Numbered from the stretch's first letter, positions 36,318 through 47,629 are shown. The stretch is DNA of 64,000 nt from Burkholderia arboris (GCF_902499125.1 NZ_CABVPX010000004.1:124001-188000); one strand, 5' to 3'. Notes: generated by a model from the letters alone, not told the origin. Program-made: numbers and translations.

Positions 36318-37441
36318 GTCAGCGCTCCGGCGACGGGGGACGCGGTCAGGAAGCGTCCCGGCAAATACGGTTCGATATCGATCGGCGGCCGCTCGCCGGC
36401 CATCAGCGCGGCAATGAGCCGCGCGCTGCCCGGCGCGGTCGTCACGCCGAGCCCTTCGTGCCCGACCGCGAGCCACACGCCCGGCCGCGCCGGGTGCTCG
36501 CCGAGCAGCGGCAGGCCGTCGGGGCTCGCGGAACGGAATCCTGTCCATGAACGGATGCCGTTCAGGTCAGCCAGATCCGGCAGGTAGCCGACCGCGCGGC
36601 GCAGCATCCGCGCGAGCACGGGCGGCTCGACACGCGCATCCTCGGTGTCGAACTGGCGCGACGAACCGATCAGCAACTGGCCGGTCGGCCGCGGCTGCAC
36701 GTTGAACGCGACCGACGTACCGTCGCTCGCATGCGCGCTTGCGGCATAGCCGAGTTCGACGAGCTGGTGCGACACGTGCCCCGGATAGCGGTCGGTGATC
36801 AGCAGGTGGCCCTTTTTCGGGCGCAGCGGCAGTTCGGGCAACAGTGTGCGTGCCGCGACACCATTCGCGACGACCACGCGTTCGGCGCACAGCGTGTCGC
36901 CGCTTGCAAGCACCACGCCCGGGCCGTCAACCGCGACGGCCCGGTCGCGACGCAACGTGATGCGCGGCGCGCGCTGCAGCAGCCAGTTCGCGGTGACGGG
37001 CGCGTAAAGAATCGCGTCGCCGGGAATCTTCAGCGCACCGCCGAGCCCCGCGCGCAGCATCGGCTCCAGTTGCGCGAGCGCCGTCGCGTCGATCAGTTCG
37101 CCCGCCACGCCGTGTGCGGCGAGCGTCGCCTGCTTCGCGCGTGCCAGATCCATCTCGTGCGCATCGGCCGCGAGCCACAGCGTGCCGCAGTTGCGGTACG
37201 CGCAGCCTTCGGGCATCTCGCCGCTCAACGCGCGCCACAATTCGATCGAGTAGTGACTCAGCGCGAGCTCGGCCGCGTTGTCGTCCATCGCGACGAGGTG
37301 GCCCATGCCCGCGCCGGTCGCGCCGCCGCTCGCGTCGTCGACGACCAGCACGCGCAGCCCGCGCTGCGCGAGTTCGTGCGCGCACGCCGCGCCGACGATG
37401 CCGGCGCCGATCACGACGACGTCGGTCTTCGTTTCGCTCAC
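36314..37441 (-). CDS. D-hydroxyproline dehydrogenase, catalytic FAD subunit (DAO family)
   Basis: The 375-residue D-amino-acid-oxidase-family protein has [21 protein letters not shown] at the N-terminus and the late [21 protein letters not shown] block of the substrate/FAD domain. It oxidises cis-4-hydroxy-D-proline to 1-pyrroline-4-hydroxy-2-carboxylate. It starts at a GTG (37441) that overlaps the epimerase stop by four bases (GTGA). Neighbours on both sides support this role over other DAO-family oxidases such as glycine oxidase. Confidence 0.87.
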   Translation of the reverse strand: MSETKTDVVVIGAGIVGAACAHELAQRGLRVLVVDDASGGATGAGMGHLVAMDDNAAELALSHYSIELWRALSGEMPEGCAYRNCGTLWLAADAHEMDLARAKQATLAAHGVAGELIDATALAQLEPMLRAGLGGALKIPGDAILYAPVTANWLLQRAPRITLRRDRAVAVDGPGVVLASGDTLCAERVVVANGVAARTLLPELPLRPKKGHLLITDRYPGHVSHQLVELGYAASAHASDGTSVAFNVQPRPTGQLLIGSSRQFDTEDARVEPPVLARMLRRAVGYLPDLADLNGIRSWTGFRSASPDGLPLLGEHPARPGVWLAVGHEGLGVTTAPGSARLIAALMAGERPPIDIEPYLPGRFLTASPVAGALT

Positions 37442-38370
37442 GACCCGATGCCCCAGCCGAACGGATCGTCTTCCTCGATCAGCAGCGTCGCTTCCGCGCT
37501 CAGGTGCGCGCTGCCGCGAATCGTCGGCACGATGCCGCCGTCGGCCTGCTCGTAGCTCGCGTGGAACACGCTGCCGATCACGCTCGCCTGCCGCCACACG
37601 GCACCCGGCGCAAGCTTGCCGTCGGCCGCAAGGCACGCGAGCTTCGCGCTGGTGCCGGTGCCGCACGGCGAACGGTCGTATGCAAGGCCCGGACACAGCA
37701 CGAAGCTGCGGCTGTCGTGCTCGGGGTCGCCGGCAAACAGCTCGATGTGGTCGATCTCGCCGCCGTTCGCGCCGGTGATGCCCGCACGTTCGAGCCCTTC
37801 GCGCACGGCCGACGCGTACGCAGTGAGCGCCGCGACGTTGTCGCCGGTCACGCGCTGCCTATGGTCGCTGATCAGGAAGAACCAGTTGCCGCCCCACGCG
37901 ATGTCGCCCTTCACGGGGCCGTATCCCGGCACGTCGAGCGCGACGTCCTGCGCATGACGATATGCAGGCACGTTGCGCACGCTGACCGACAGGTCGTCGT
38001 GCAGCGTCGCCTCGACGGTGCCGACGGGCGTTTCGATCCGGTGCATGCCGGGCGCGATGCGCCCCATGTGATGCAGCGTGCGCACGACACCGATCGTGCC
38101 GTGCCCGCACATCCCGAGATAGCCGCTATTGTTGAAGAAGATCACGCCGGCCGCCGCGTCGGGCGATACGGGTTCGCACAGCAGCGCGCCGACCAGCACG
38201 TCGCTGCCGCGCGGCTCGAGGATGCACGCGGTGCGGTAACGGTCGTGCTCGCGCGCGAGCACGTCGCGTCGCTCGGCCATCGTGCCGCTGCCGAGCGACG
38301 GGAAGCCGGACACGACGAGCCGAGTGGGTTCGCCGCCCGTGTGCGAATCGATGATCTGGATGCGCTTCAT
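37438..38370 (-). CDS. hypE: 4-Hydroxyproline 2-epimerase
   Basis: The 310-residue proline-racemase-family enzyme inverts C2 of trans-4-hydroxy-L-proline to cis-4-hydroxy-D-proline. The two acid/base cysteines are both present, C88 in LGMCGHGT and C236 in SPCGTGTSA, the same numbers as in the Pseudomonas aeruginosa epimerase. Cys at both places separates it from trans-3-hydroxyproline dehydratases, which have other residues. ATG 38370 gives the usual length; an ATG three bases earlier is possible. It is the first gene of the leftward hydroxyproline operon. Confidence 0.92.
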   Translation of the reverse strand: MKRIQIIDSHTGGEPTRLVVSGFPSLGSGTMAERRDVLAREHDRYRTACILEPRGSDVLVGALLCEPVSPDAAAGVIFFNNSGYLGMCGHGTIGVVRTLHHMGRIAPGMHRIETPVGTVEATLHDDLSVSVRNVPAYRHAQDVALDVPGYGPVKGDIAWGGNWFFLISDHRQRVTGDNVAALTAYASAVREGLERAGITGANGGEIDHIELFAGDPEHDSRSFVLCPGLAYDRSPCGTGTSAKLACLAADGKLAPGAVWRQASVIGSVFHASYEQADGGIVPTIRGSAHLSAEATLLIEEDDPFGWGIGS

Positions 38371-38452
38371 CATGAGCCGTCCGAAGTGGGGAAAGGAGCA
38401 TAGCTTCCTCCGTCGCGCGTCCGCCCGCTTGTGGCTTTTCGATGAGGACGAC

Positions 38453-38515
38453 GACGAAATCGGCATAGTGCAACGCGCCCGCCGCGCCCCTGCCGGCCGC
38501 TGTGCCGATTTCGTC
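38453..38515. promoter_or_regulatory. Long interrupted inverted repeat between divergent hydroxyproline operons
   Basis: GACGAAATCGGCA at 38453-38465 has an exact inverted copy at 38503-38515; allowing one mismatch the arms are 16 bases (38453-38468 and 38500-38515) around a 31-base spacer. It lies in the 251-base gap between the two divergent operons, so it may be a paired operator controlling both. Confidence 0.55.
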
Positions 38516-38621
38516 ATTTTGCTCCGCGATACGACTCAAGCGTGATGGGCATTTGCGCGGCGATACTGGTTGCCACACCGACACACCTGTCGGCCGACCG
38601 ATACAAACGTAGGAGATTTCA

Positions 38622-39542
38622 GTGAGCCGAAACGCCATTCAGTGGACCGGGGTTTTCCCGGCCGTCAGCACCCAGTTCAAGCCGGACTTTTCCCTCGACA
38701 TCGACGCCACGCACCGCGTGGTCAAGAACCTGGTGAACGACGGCGTGTCGGGCCTCGTGGTCTGCGGCACGGTCGGCGAGAACACGTCGCTGTCGACGAG
38801 CGAGAAGCTCCAGGTGATCGAGGCTGCGCGCGACGCGGCCGGCGGCAAGATTCCGGTGATCGCCGGCATCGCCGAATTCACGACCGAATTCGCGCGCAAC
38901 ACGGTGCGCGAAGCGCAGCGCGTCGGCGTCGACGGCGTGATGGTGATGCCCGCGCTCGTGTACTCGGCGAAGCCGCACGAAACCGCCGCGCACTTCCGCG
39001 CGGTCGCGACGAGCACCGACCTGCCGGTGATGGTCTACAACAACCCGCCGATCTACAAGAACGACGTGACGCCCGACGTGCTGATCGCACTGCAGGATTG
39101 CGAGAACATCGTCTGCTTCAAGGATTCGTCTGGCGATACGCGCCGCTTCATCGACCTGCGCAATGCGGTCGGCGATCGCTTCGTGCTGTTCGCTGGCCTC
39201 GACGACGTCGTGGTCGAGAGCATCGCGGTCGGCGCCGAAGGCTGGGTGTCGGGCATGTCGAACGCGTTCCCGAAGGAAGGCGAGACGCTGTTCCGCCTCG
39301 CGAAGCAGAAGCGCTTCGACGAAGCGCTCGCGCTGTACCGCTGGTTCATGCCGCTGCTGCACCTCGATGCACGCCCCGACCTCGTGCAGTGCATCAAGCT
39401 GTGCGAAGAACTGGTCGGCCGCGGCAGCGCGATCACGCGTCCGCCGCGCCTGGCGCTGCAGGGCGACACGCTCGCGGAAGTGAAGGCGATCGTCGCGAAG
39501 GCGCTCGAAACGCGCCCGGTACTGCCCGACGTCGGTCTCTGA
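38622..39542 (+). CDS. lhpC: 1-Pyrroline-4-hydroxy-2-carboxylate deaminase (DHDPS family)
   Basis: The 306-residue aldolase-family protein has the Schiff-base Lys167 in CFKDSSG and the catalytic Tyr139 in VMVYNNP of the DapA superfamily. In hydroxyproline clusters this family member deaminates and dehydrates 1-pyrroline-4-hydroxy-2-carboxylate to 2-oxoglutarate semialdehyde. It starts at GTG 38622 after a TAGGAGA site. Position, right after the divergent epimerase operon, supports this role over dihydrodipicolinate synthase. It leads the rightward operon. Confidence 0.9.
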   Translation: MSRNAIQWTGVFPAVSTQFKPDFSLDIDATHRVVKNLVNDGVSGLVVCGTVGENTSLSTSEKLQVIEAARDAAGGKIPVIAGIAEFTTEFARNTVREAQRVGVDGVMVMPALVYSAKPHETAAHFRAVATSTDLPVMVYNNPPIYKNDVTPDVLIALQDCENIVCFKDSSGDTRRFIDLRNAVGDRFVLFAGLDDVVVESIAVGAEGWVSGMSNAFPKEGETLFRLAKQKRFDEALALYRWFMPLLHLDARPDLVQCIKLCEELVGRGSAITRPPRLALQGDTLAEVKAIVAKALETRPVLPDVGL

Positions 39543-39772
39543 TCGACTCCCTTGCGGCGGCGCGCAGGCTTCCCCTGCACGCCGCCGTCTCCGGTCCGGC
39601 ATGGCCTGCGGACCCGTTCGCCCCGGCGCCAGCCCGCGCCGCGCGTGAACGGCCCGAGCCCCGCCCCGGTCGTTCGAACCGGGCGACGCCGGCCGGCAGG
39701 CAAGCGCCGCTGCTCCGTCGGAGCGCGGCGCACCTCAAGCCTGTGCCGATATTCCCCCTAGGAGACAAGCCC

Positions 39773-41398
39773 ATGCCAGGCCAAGGCAACGCTCACCCGT
39801 CTGTCCCGCTTTCCCGTTCCGCGCACCCCGACGCGGGTCACGGCAAGTTCAAGAAACAGCTGTCGCTGACCGATCTCACGTTCATCGGTCTCGGCGCCAT
39901 TTTCGGTTCGGGGTGGCTGTTCGCCGCGAGTCACGTGTCGACGATCGCGGGCCCGGCCGGCATCTTCTCGTGGCTGCTCGGCGGCTTCGCGGTGCTGCTG
40001 CTCGGCATCGTCTATTGCGAACTCGGCGCCGCGCTGCCGCGCGCCGGTGGCGTCGTGCGCTACCCGGTGTTCTCGCACGGCCCGCTGCTCGGCTACCTGA
40101 TGGGCTTCATCACGCTGATCGCCTTTTCGAGCCTGATCGCGATCGAAGTCGTCGCCGCGCGCCAGTATGCGGCCGCATGGTTTCCGGGCCTGACGGCCGA
40201 AGGATCGAGCGACCCGACCACGCTCGGCTGGCTCGTGCAGGCCGCGCTGCTCTGCTTCTTCTTTTACCTGAACTATTCGAGCGTGAAGACGTTCGCAAAA
40301 GCGAACAACATCATCAGCATCTTCAAGTTCATCGTACCGCTCGCGGTGATCGGCGTGCTGTTCACGTTCTTCAAGCCCGCGAACCTGACCGTGCACGGCT
40401 TCGCGCCGTTCGGCATGCCGGGCATCGAAATGGCCGTGTCCGCCGGCGGCATCATCTTCGCGTACCTCGGGCTCACGCCGATCGTGTCGGTCGCGAGCGA
40501 GGTGCGCAATCCGCAACGCACGATCCCGATCGCGCTGATCCTGTCGATCCTGCTGTCGACGCTGATCTACGTGCTGCTGCAGCTCGCGTTCATCGGCAGC
40601 ATCCCGACCGCGATGCTCGCCGCCGGCTGGCACGACGTGAGCAAGGCGTTCTCGCTGCCGTACCGCGACATCGCGCTCGCGCTCGGCGTCGGCTGGCTCG
40701 CGGTGATGGTCGTCGCCGACGCGATGATCTCGCCGAGCGGCTGCGGCAACATCTACATGAACGCGACGCCGCGCGTCATCTACGGCTGGGCGAAGACGGG
40801 CACGTTCTTCAAGGTGTTCACGCGCGTCGACGAAGCGTCGGGCATCCCGCGCGCGGGCCTGTGGCTCACGTTCGGCCTCGCGATCTTCTGGACGCTGCCG
40901 TTCCCGTCGTGGGAAGCGCTGATCAACATCGTGTCGGCCGCGCTCGTGTTGAGCTATGCCGTCGCGCCGGTGTCGGTCGCCGCGCTGCGCCGCACCGCGC
41001 CCGACCTGCCGCGGCCGTTCCGCGCGAGCGCGTTCGGCATCACCGGCCCCGCGTCGTTCGTGATCGCCGCGCTGATCGTCTACTGGTCGGGCTGGAGCAC
41101 GGTGTCCTGGCTGCTCGGCCTGCAGATCGCGATGTTCGTCATCTATCTCGCGTGCCGCCGCTGGGTGCCGACCGCGCACCTGAGCCTCGCCGAACAGGTG
41201 CGCTCGTCGGCGTGGCTGATCGCGTTCTATGCCGCGATGATCGTGCTGTCGTATCTCGGCGGCTTCGGCGGCACGGGCCGGCTTGCGCATCCGTACGACA
41301 CGGGCGTCGTCGCGGCCGTCGCGCTCGTCATCTACTACTGGGGCGCCAACACCGGCGTGCGCGCCGACAAGCTGCAGCTCGACGACGACGAGGACTGA
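39773..41398 (+). CDS. APC-family amino-acid permease (probable hydroxyproline transporter)
   Basis: The 541-residue protein has about 12 to 14 membrane segments and the APC start [25 protein letters not shown], with the helix-1 GxG break that binds the amino-acid backbone. The ATG at 39773 has a TAGGAGACA site. It lies between the deaminase and the semialdehyde dehydrogenase genes, so hydroxyproline is the likely cargo; no substrate-specific motif proves it. The 230-base gap before it has a weak CCCGGT/ACCGGG hairpin. Confidence 0.85.
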   Translation: MPGQGNAHPSVPLSRSAHPDAGHGKFKKQLSLTDLTFIGLGAIFGSGWLFAASHVSTIAGPAGIFSWLLGGFAVLLLGIVYCELGAALPRAGGVVRYPVFSHGPLLGYLMGFITLIAFSSLIAIEVVAARQYAAAWFPGLTAEGSSDPTTLGWLVQAALLCFFFYLNYSSVKTFAKANNIISIFKFIVPLAVIGVLFTFFKPANLTVHGFAPFGMPGIEMAVSAGGIIFAYLGLTPIVSVASEVRNPQRTIPIALILSILLSTLIYVLLQLAFIGSIPTAMLAAGWHDVSKAFSLPYRDIALALGVGWLAVMVVADAMISPSGCGNIYMNATPRVIYGWAKTGTFFKVFTRVDEASGIPRAGLWLTFGLAIFWTLPFPSWEALINIVSAALVLSYAVAPVSVAALRRTAPDLPRPFRASAFGITGPASFVIAALIVYWSGWSTVSWLLGLQIAMFVIYLACRRWVPTAHLSLAEQVRSSAWLIAFYAAMIVLSYLGGFGGTGRLAHPYDTGVVAAVALVIYYWGANTGVRADKLQLDDDED

Positions 41399-41472
41399 CG
41401 CGCCCGCGCCCTTTTCCCCTTTCCATCGGCCGGGCGCACCACGCCCGGCCCCTGCTTTTTCCGAGGCACACC

Positions 41473-43065
41473 ATGCAACTCACAGGTCAGCTCCTGATCG
41501 GCCAGTCGGCCGTCGCCGGACAGAACGGCACCCTCCATGCGATCGCCGCCGCAACCGGCGAACCGCTCGAACCCGCTTTCGGCGGCGCAAGCCTGCATGA
41601 CCTCGAGACGGCCTGCGCGCTCGCCGACGACGCGTTCGACCGCTATCGCGAAACGTCGCTCGAAGCCCGCGCCGCGTTTCTCGATGCGATCGGCCGCCAC
41701 ATCATGGCGCTCGGCGACGACCTGATCGAGCGCTGCGTCATCGAAACGGGGCTGCCGCGCGCACGCGTCGAAGGCGAGCGCGGCCGCACGGTCGGCCAGC
41801 TCGCGCTGTTCGCGGCGCTCGTGCGCGACGGCGGCTTTCTCGACGCGCGGATCGATCCGGCGCGCCCCGAACACAAGCCGCTGCCGCGCGTCGACCTGCG
41901 GCTGCGCAACGTCGCGGTCGGGCCCGTCGCCGTGTTCGGCGCGTCGAACTTCCCGCTCGCGTTCTCGGTCGCCGGCGGCGATACGGCGTCGGCGCTGGCG
42001 GCCGGCTGCCCGGTGATCGTCAAGGCGCACTCCGCGCATCCGGGCACGTCGGAACTCGTCGGCCGCGCGATCCAGCAGGCCGCGCGCGAATGCGGCATGC
42101 CGGCCGGCGTGTTCTCGTTGCTGTTCGACGCATCGCGCGAGATCGGCCAGGCACTCGTCGCCGATCCGCGCATCAAGGCCGTCGGCTTCACCGGCTCGCG
42201 GCGCGGCGGCGTCGCGCTGATGCACATCGCGGCCGCGCGCCCCGAGCCGGTTCCGGTCTATGCGGAAATGAGCTCGATCAATCCCGTGCTGCTGTGCCCC
42301 GCCGCGCTCGACGCGCGCCACGACGCGATCGCGCCGCAGTTCGTCGCATCGCTCACGCTCGGCGCCGGCCAGTTCTGCACGAACCCCGGCCTGGTGCTCG
42401 CCGTCGACGGCCCGGCGCTGCGCGCATTCGAAGCCGCGGCGGCCGTTGCCGTGCGCGCGGCGGCCGCGCAGACGATGCTGACGCCGCATATCCACGCGAG
42501 CTATGCGCAAGGCGTCGCGGCGCTGCGCAATCACGATGCGGTCGAGCCACTGGCGGAAGGTGCCGAAGGCGGCCGTCTGCAGGCCCGCGCAGCGCTGTTC
42601 GCGACGTCCGCCGACGCGTTCGTCGCGCGCCCCGAACTGCGCGACGAAGTGTTCGGCCCCGCGTCGCTGATCGTCCGCTGCCCGGATGCCGACACGCTGC
42701 ATCGCGTGCTGAAGTCGCTCGAAGGCCAGCTGACGATCGCCGCGCACCTCGCCGACGGCGACTCGGCGCTGTTCGCCGCGCTGCGCCCGACGCTCGAGCG
42801 CAAGGCCGGCCGCATTCTCGTCAACGGCTTCGGCACGGGCGTCGAGGTCGGTCATGCGATGGTGCACGGCGGCCCGTTCCCGGCGACGTCCGACACGCGC
42901 ACGACATCCGTCGGCGCACGCGCGATCGAGCGCTTCCTGCGCCCCGTGTCGTACCAGGACCTGCCGGACGCGCTGCTGCCGGACGCGATCCGCAGCGGCA
43001 ATCCGCTAAACGTGCCGCAACGCATCGACGGCGTGCCCGCGCCGCGCGAGGTGAATCATGGCTGA
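41473..43065 (+). CDS. 2-Oxoglutarate semialdehyde dehydrogenase
   Basis: The 530-residue aldehyde dehydrogenase has Asn159 in [11 protein letters not shown], Glu265 in [10 protein letters not shown] and the nucleophile Cys302 in [10 protein letters not shown], all of the catalytic set. [17 protein letters not shown] is the signature of the 2,5-dioxovalerate dehydrogenase group. It oxidises 2-oxoglutarate semialdehyde to 2-oxoglutarate, the last step of hydroxyproline breakdown and also of sugar-acid routes. It overlaps the next gene by eight bases. Confidence 0.9.
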   Translation: MQLTGQLLIGQSAVAGQNGTLHAIAAATGEPLEPAFGGASLHDLETACALADDAFDRYRETSLEARAAFLDAIGRHIMALGDDLIERCVIETGLPRARVEGERGRTVGQLALFAALVRDGGFLDARIDPARPEHKPLPRVDLRLRNVAVGPVAVFGASNFPLAFSVAGGDTASALAAGCPVIVKAHSAHPGTSELVGRAIQQAARECGMPAGVFSLLFDASREIGQALVADPRIKAVGFTGSRRGGVALMHIAAARPEPVPVYAEMSSINPVLLCPAALDARHDAIAPQFVASLTLGAGQFCTNPGLVLAVDGPALRAFEAAAAVAVRAAAAQTMLTPHIHASYAQGVAALRNHDAVEPLAEGAEGGRLQARAALFATSADAFVARPELRDEVFGPASLIVRCPDADTLHRVLKSLEGQLTIAAHLADGDSALFAALRPTLERKAGRILVNGFGTGVEVGHAMVHGGPFPATSDTRTTSVGARAIERFLRPVSYQDLPDALLPDAIRSGNPLNVPQRIDGVPAPREVNHG

Positions 43066-44080
43066 GCAAACCGCCGAAGTCGTCCTGTCGCTCGATGAAG
43101 TCCATGCGCTCGCGCTGCGCGTGCTGACGCACCACGGGATGTCCGACGCGCATGCGCGGGCCATCGCCAACGTCATCACCCAAGGCCAGCGCGACGAATG
43201 CCATTCGCACGGCGTGTACCGGCTGCTCGTCTGCGTGCGGTCGCTGAAGAAGGGCAAGGTCGATCCGCAAGCGGTGCCGACGCTGCGCCGGCTGTCGTCG
43301 TCGATCGTCTCGGTCGACGCGCATCGCGGCTTCTCGCTGCTGAGCTTCGAGACCGGGCTGCCCGTACTCGTCGAGATGGCGAAGCAGCACGGCATCGCTG
43401 CGATGACGATCAATCACTGCTACCACTTCTCCGCGTTGTGGCCCGAGGTCGAGGCAATCGCGGCCGAAGGGCTGGTCGGCATCGCGATGAACCCGAGCCA
43501 TAGCTGGGTCGCACCGGAAGGCGGCCGCGAACCCGTGTTCGGCACGAACCCGATCGCATTCGCATGGCCGCGCCCGGGCGGCACGCCGTTCGTGTTCGAT
43601 TTCGCGACGAGCGCGATCGCGCGCGGCGACATCGAGCTGCACGCGAAGCAAGGCAAGGCGATTCCGTCGCACTGGGCGATCGACGCCGACGGCCAGCCGA
43701 CCACCGACCCGAAGGCCGCGCTGCAGGGCGCGATGCGCACGTTCGGCGGCCACAAGGGCTCGGCGCTCGCGGCGATGGTCGAACTGCTCGGCGGCGCGCT
43801 GATCGGCGACATGACGAGCCGGGAATCGATGGACTTCGACGAAGGCGTCGGCGCAACGCCGTGCCACGGCGAGCTCGTGATCGCGTTCGACCCGAAGGTG
43901 TTCCTCGGCGACGATCTCGACGCAGGGCTCCAGCGCGGCGAACGGATGTTCGAATCGATCGTCGCGCAGGGTGCGCGGCTGCCGTCGCAACGGCGCTTCG
44001 ACGCCCGCGCGCGCAGCATCGCGAACGGCGTGCGGATTCCGCAGGCGCTGTACGACGAGATCCTGACGCTGCTCGACTGA
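43058..44080 (+). CDS. Malate/L-lactate dehydrogenase-family imine reductase (DpkA/LhpD type)
   Basis: The 340-residue NAD(P)-dependent protein belongs to the Ldh2 family ([18 protein letters not shown] near residues 49-66; [28 protein letters not shown]). Members in hydroxyproline clusters reduce 1-pyrroline-2-carboxylate or 1-piperideine-2-carboxylate to L-proline or L-pipecolate; that activity is inferred here from context. The ATG lies inside the dehydrogenase gene (8-base overlap), so the two are coupled. In this pathway it may salvage side products or connect 3-hydroxyproline to proline. Confidence 0.82.
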   Translation: MAEQTAEVVLSLDEVHALALRVLTHHGMSDAHARAIANVITQGQRDECHSHGVYRLLVCVRSLKKGKVDPQAVPTLRRLSSSIVSVDAHRGFSLLSFETGLPVLVEMAKQHGIAAMTINHCYHFSALWPEVEAIAAEGLVGIAMNPSHSWVAPEGGREPVFGTNPIAFAWPRPGGTPFVFDFATSAIARGDIELHAKQGKAIPSHWAIDADGQPTTDPKAALQGAMRTFGGHKGSALAAMVELLGGALIGDMTSRESMDFDEGVGATPCHGELVIAFDPKVFLGDDLDAGLQRGERMFESIVAQGARLPSQRRFDARARSIANGVRIPQALYDEILTLLD

Positions 44081-44347
44081 CGCGGGGCACCGGGGGCCGC
44101 GCGCGCTCGTCATCGTCAGGAAGGCGCCTCGGCCGCCTCCCGAACCGGCCAGGCGGGCAGCCCGCAGCCCCCGTTCGTCACGCCGCCCGGCCCACCCCGG
44201 CCCCGTGAGCGCCACGCCCGCGGCGGCTGTGGGATAATCGCCGGGTTTGCCCAGGGCGCAGCTCAAGAGGTTGTTCGCACGGGCGCGAGAGAGGCCTTTA
44301 TTCCCGTGCCTCCACCCTTTTCCCGCGATATTTCTTCAGCAACCACC

Positions 44348-46207
44348 ATGCCCACTTACCGTTCCAAAACCTCCACCGCCGGCCGCAACATGGCAGGTGC
44401 GCGCTCGCTGTGGCGCGCCACCGGCATGAAAGACGACGATTTCTCGAAGCCGATCATCGCGGTCGTCAACTCGTTCACGCAGTTCGTGCCCGGGCACGTG
44501 CACCTGAAGGATCTCGGCCAGCTCGTCGCGCGCGAGATCGAAGCCGCCGGCGGCGTCGCGAAGGAATTCAACACGATCGCGGTCGACGACGGCATCGCGA
44601 TGGGTCACGACGGCATGCTGTATTCGCTGCCGAGCCGCGACATCATCGCCGACTCGGTCGAATACATGGTGAACGCGCATTGCGCGGACGCGATGGTGTG
44701 CATCTCGAACTGCGACAAGATCACGCCGGGGATGCTGATGGCCGCGATGCGCCTCAACATTCCGGTGATCTTCGTGTCGGGCGGCCCGATGGAAGCCGGC
44801 AAGACGCGCCTCGCGAACCCGGTCACCAAGACCGTCGAACTGAAGAAGCTCGACCTCGTCGACGCGATGGTGATCGCGGTCGACCCGTCGTATTCGGACG
44901 CCGAAGTCGCCGAAGTCGAACGCTCGGCCTGCCCGACCTGCGGTTCGTGCTCGGGCATGTTCACCGCGAACTCGATGAACTGCCTGACCGAAGCGCTCGG
45001 CCTGTCGCTGCCCGGCAACGGCACGGTGGTCGCCACGCACGCCGATCGCGAACAGCTGTTCAAGCGCGCCGGCCGTCGCATCGTCGAACTGACGCGCCAG
45101 CACTACGAGCAGGACGACGAACGCGTGCTGCCGCGCTCGGTCGGCTTCGCCGCGTTCGAGAACGCGATGACGCTCGACATCGCGATGGGCGGGTCGACCA
45201 ACACGATCCTGCACCTGCTCGCGATCGCACAGGAAGCCGGCATCGACTTCACGATGAAGGACATCGACCGCCTGTCGCGCACCGTGCCGCAGCTGTGCAA
45301 GGTCGCACCGAACACGAACAAGTACCACATCGAGGACGTGCACCGCGCAGGCGGCATCATGGCGATCCTCGGCGAGCTCGACCGCGCCGGGAAGCTGCAC
45401 ACCGATGCACCGACCGTGCACGCACCGACGCTGAAAGATGCGCTCGACCAGTGGGACATCGTGCGCACCCAGGACGACGCGGTCCGCACGTTCTACCTCG
45501 CCGGCCCGGCCGGCATCCCGACGCAGGTCGCATTCAGCCAGAACACGCGCTGGCCGAGCCTCGACCTCGACCGCGCCGAAGGCTGCATCCGTTCGTACGA
45601 GCATGCGTTCTCGAAGGAAGGCGGCCTCGCCGTGCTGACGGGCAACATCGCGCTCGACGGTTGCGTGGTGAAGACGGCCGGCGTCGACGAAAGCATCCTC
45701 GTGTTCGAGGGCGCGGCTCACGTGACCGAATCGCAGGACGAAGCGGTCGAGAACATCCTGAACGACAAGGTCAAGGCCGGCGACGTGGTGATCGTGCGCT
45801 ACGAAGGCCCGAAGGGCGGCCCGGGCATGCAGGAAATGCTCTACCCGACCAGCTACATCAAGTCGAAGGGGCTCGGCAAGGCCTGCGCGCTGCTGACGGA
45901 CGGCCGTTTCTCGGGCGGCACGTCGGGCCTGTCGATCGGCCACTGCTCGCCGGAAGCGGCAGCAGGCGGCGCGATCGGCCTCGTGCGCAACGGCGACAAG
46001 ATCCGCATCGACATCCCGAACCGCACGATCGACGTGCTGGTGTCGGACGAGGAACTGGCGCGCCGCCGCGAAGAGCAGAATGCGAAGGGCTGGAAGCCGG
46101 CGCAGCCGCGTCCGCGCAAGGTATCCGCGGCACTGAAGGCGTACGCGAAACTGGTCATGTCGGCCGACAAGGGCGCCGTGCGCGACTTGTCGCTGCTCGA
46201 CGACTGA
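44348..46207 (+). CDS. ilvD: Dihydroxy-acid dehydratase
   Basis: The 619-residue enzyme makes the 2-oxo acids of valine, isoleucine and leucine synthesis. It has CISNCDK (118-124) and [11 protein letters not shown] starting at C195, which supply iron-sulfur cluster ligands, and [14 protein letters not shown] near residue 520. Length matches E. coli IlvD (616). The ATG at 44348 is preferred to one at 44306 because [25 protein letters not shown] is the family start. It stands alone, with its own terminator at 46268-46297, and a 267-base upstream gap that holds no gene. Confidence 0.95.
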   Translation: MPTYRSKTSTAGRNMAGARSLWRATGMKDDDFSKPIIAVVNSFTQFVPGHVHLKDLGQLVAREIEAAGGVAKEFNTIAVDDGIAMGHDGMLYSLPSRDIIADSVEYMVNAHCADAMVCISNCDKITPGMLMAAMRLNIPVIFVSGGPMEAGKTRLANPVTKTVELKKLDLVDAMVIAVDPSYSDAEVAEVERSACPTCGSCSGMFTANSMNCLTEALGLSLPGNGTVVATHADREQLFKRAGRRIVELTRQHYEQDDERVLPRSVGFAAFENAMTLDIAMGGSTNTILHLLAIAQEAGIDFTMKDIDRLSRTVPQLCKVAPNTNKYHIEDVHRAGGIMAILGELDRAGKLHTDAPTVHAPTLKDALDQWDIVRTQDDAVRTFYLAGPAGIPTQVAFSQNTRWPSLDLDRAEGCIRSYEHAFSKEGGLAVLTGNIALDGCVVKTAGVDESILVFEGAAHVTESQDEAVENILNDKVKAGDVVIVRYEGPKGGPGMQEMLYPTSYIKSKGLGKACALLTDGRFSGGTSGLSIGHCSPEAAAGGAIGLVRNGDKIRIDIPNRTIDVLVSDEELARRREEQNAKGWKPAQPRPRKVSAALKAYAKLVMSADKGAVRDLSLLDD

Positions 46208-46267
46208 CGCAGCGGGCGACCGGCGACGGCCGGAAGGAGGCTACGCAGCCGACCGCTCGCCCGAATC

Positions 46268-46297
46268 GAAAACCGCTCTCCGGAGCGGTTTTTTTTC
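46268..46297 (+). terminator. Intrinsic terminator of ilvD
   Basis: AAACCGCTC and GAGCGGTTT form a stem with a 4-base loop (TCCG, 46279-46282), followed by a run of eight T residues. It lies 61 bases after the ilvD stop. Confidence 0.85.
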
Positions 46298-46332
46298 GTC
46301 CGGTGCCCGGATAGATCCAGGCACCGGCGACA

Positions 46333-47163
46333 TCAATGGCGGAAATCCTCGGGGCCACCGCCTCCACCGCCGCCCCCGCCGCCGCCGTGGTTACCGCCAC
46401 CGTTTCCGCCGCCTTGCGGCCGCGCATAACCGCCGCCGCCGCCACCGCCACCACCGCCACCACCGCCCTGACGCACCGGCGGCATCGTGCGGACCTCGCC
46501 GCCCGGTGCGGGCGGCGGGCGCAACACGGCCGGCGGCGGGCCGGCAGGACGCGCATTGCCCGCCCCGCCCGGCATCGGCGCAGGCGCCGGTGCTGCCGGC
46601 GGCGGTGTGCGGATCGCACCGTTCCAGCCGCCGCGTGCAGCCGATGGCCGCGCGTCATGCACGGGCGGCGGGCCGCCCGGCGCAACCTGCATCGGCCCTC
46701 CCGGTTGCGGCCGGCCTTGCCCCGGCGGCCTGCCCCCGGGGCCGAGCCTCGGTTCCGGACGATTCGCCCAGCGATCGCGGTCGTGATACCACGGGCGGTG
46801 CCGGTAATAGCGATCCCAGTACGCGGCGATCGCGAATCCCGTCACCGGGACCCCGATGATCGCGCCGTATTCGAGCAACGGCACGTAGTTGCCCTGATAC
46901 GGATACTCGAGCAACTGCGCATCGATCCAGCCGCGCACGCCCGGCAGCGCGACGTCGCACCACGAGTAGTCGCTCAGGCAGCCGAATACGTCCAGCGCGG
47001 TGTCGGGCGGGATCTGCGCGACCACCGGATAATCGGGCGCCGGCCCCGCAAACAGCTCGGCCGGCGAGTTCGTGTAAGCGCTGCTCTGCGCATCGGCGAT
47101 GCCCGGCGCGGCCGCAAGGCCGGCCAGGACGACGCACAGACTTCGGACAATCGTGTTCCTCAT
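46333..47163 (-). CDS. Secreted SH3-domain protein with Pro- and Gly-rich tail
   Basis: The 276-residue protein has a signal peptide (cleavage after GIADA), then a bacterial SH3-like domain at about 28-95 (SSAYTNSPAELFAGPAPDYPVVAQIPP; SWCDVALPGVRGWIDAQLLEYPY split here) and YWDRYYRHRPWYHDRDRW. The second half is low-complexity: proline-rich from about 130, then two runs of more than ten Gly. SH3 domains of this type bind cell-wall material. It lies 43 bases after a second glycine-rich envelope protein, so the two are likely co-transcribed. Confidence 0.75.
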   Translation of the reverse strand: MRNTIVRSLCVVLAGLAAAPGIADAQSSAYTNSPAELFAGPAPDYPVVAQIPPDTALDVFGCLSDYSWCDVALPGVRGWIDAQLLEYPYQGNYVPLLEYGAIIGVPVTGFAIAAYWDRYYRHRPWYHDRDRWANRPEPRLGPGGRPPGQGRPQPGGPMQVAPGGPPPVHDARPSAARGGWNGAIRTPPPAAPAPAPMPGGAGNARPAGPPPAVLRPPPAPGGEVRTMPPVRQGGGGGGGGGGGGGYARPQGGGNGGGNHGGGGGGGGGGGPEDFRH

Positions 47164-47206
47164 GATGCTCTCCCGCGCGGTGCCGCCGCGCGCCGGTCAA
47201 TCTCGA

Positions 47207-47629
47207 TCAGTGCCGATGGCCGCCGCCCCAGTGGCCGCCGCCCCAATGCCCGCCGCCCCACGGGCGATGCCAGTACCCGCCGCGCCCGCCCCAGTATCCG
47301 CCGCCCCAGCGGCCCCAGAAGCCGATCGTGACGGGCGGCCCGTACCAGCCCGAGTAATACGCGGGGTAGTAGTACGGATACGGCGGCGGCACATAGGCCG
47401 GTGCGACATACACGGGCGCCTGCGCATCGACGTAGTCTGGCGTGACAGGCACCGTGGAAGGGGCCGGACCGGGCGTCGCCGGTGCGGCCGGGATTTCACG
47501 CTGCGTCACCGTGGCGGGCACCGGCGCGTAATAAGGCGCATAGCCGTACGGACTCGAGTAGTAGCAGCCGCCCAGCGTCAGGGCGGCCAGCGCGATGACG
47601 GCGGGTCTCGCGGCGGGAATCGGGTTCAT
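47207..47629 (-). CDS. Predicted lipoprotein with Tyr/Pro-rich and Gly/His/Trp-repeat tail
   Basis: The 140-residue product has a lipoprotein signal peptide with lipobox LGGC (Cys22) and YYSSPYGYAPYYAP after it. The middle is Pro/Tyr-rich and the end is a tandem repeat of G-G-G-H-W. The His-rich end could bind metal ions. No known domain. It is upstream of the SH3-domain gene, with 43 bases between them, and both encode sticky low-complexity envelope proteins. The 297 bases to the sigma-factor gene show no other gene. Confidence 0.7.
   Translation of the reverse strand: MNPIPAARPAVIALAALTLGGCYYSSPYGYAPYYAPVPATVTQREIPAAPATPGPAPSTVPVTPDYVDAQAPVYVAPAYVPPPYPYYYPAYYSGWYGPPVTIGFWGRWGGGYWGGRGGYWHRPWGGGHWGGGHWGGGHRH

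Noticed and set aside
37438-38370. Proline racemase or trans-3-hydroxyproline dehydratase
   Set aside because: Both catalytic Cys are present, which excludes the dehydratase, and the full 4-hydroxyproline gene set around it favours the epimerase.
38622-39542. Dihydrodipicolinate synthase (dapA)
   Set aside because: The fold is the same, but the gene sits between hydroxyproline genes and leads their operon; a lysine-pathway role is unlikely.
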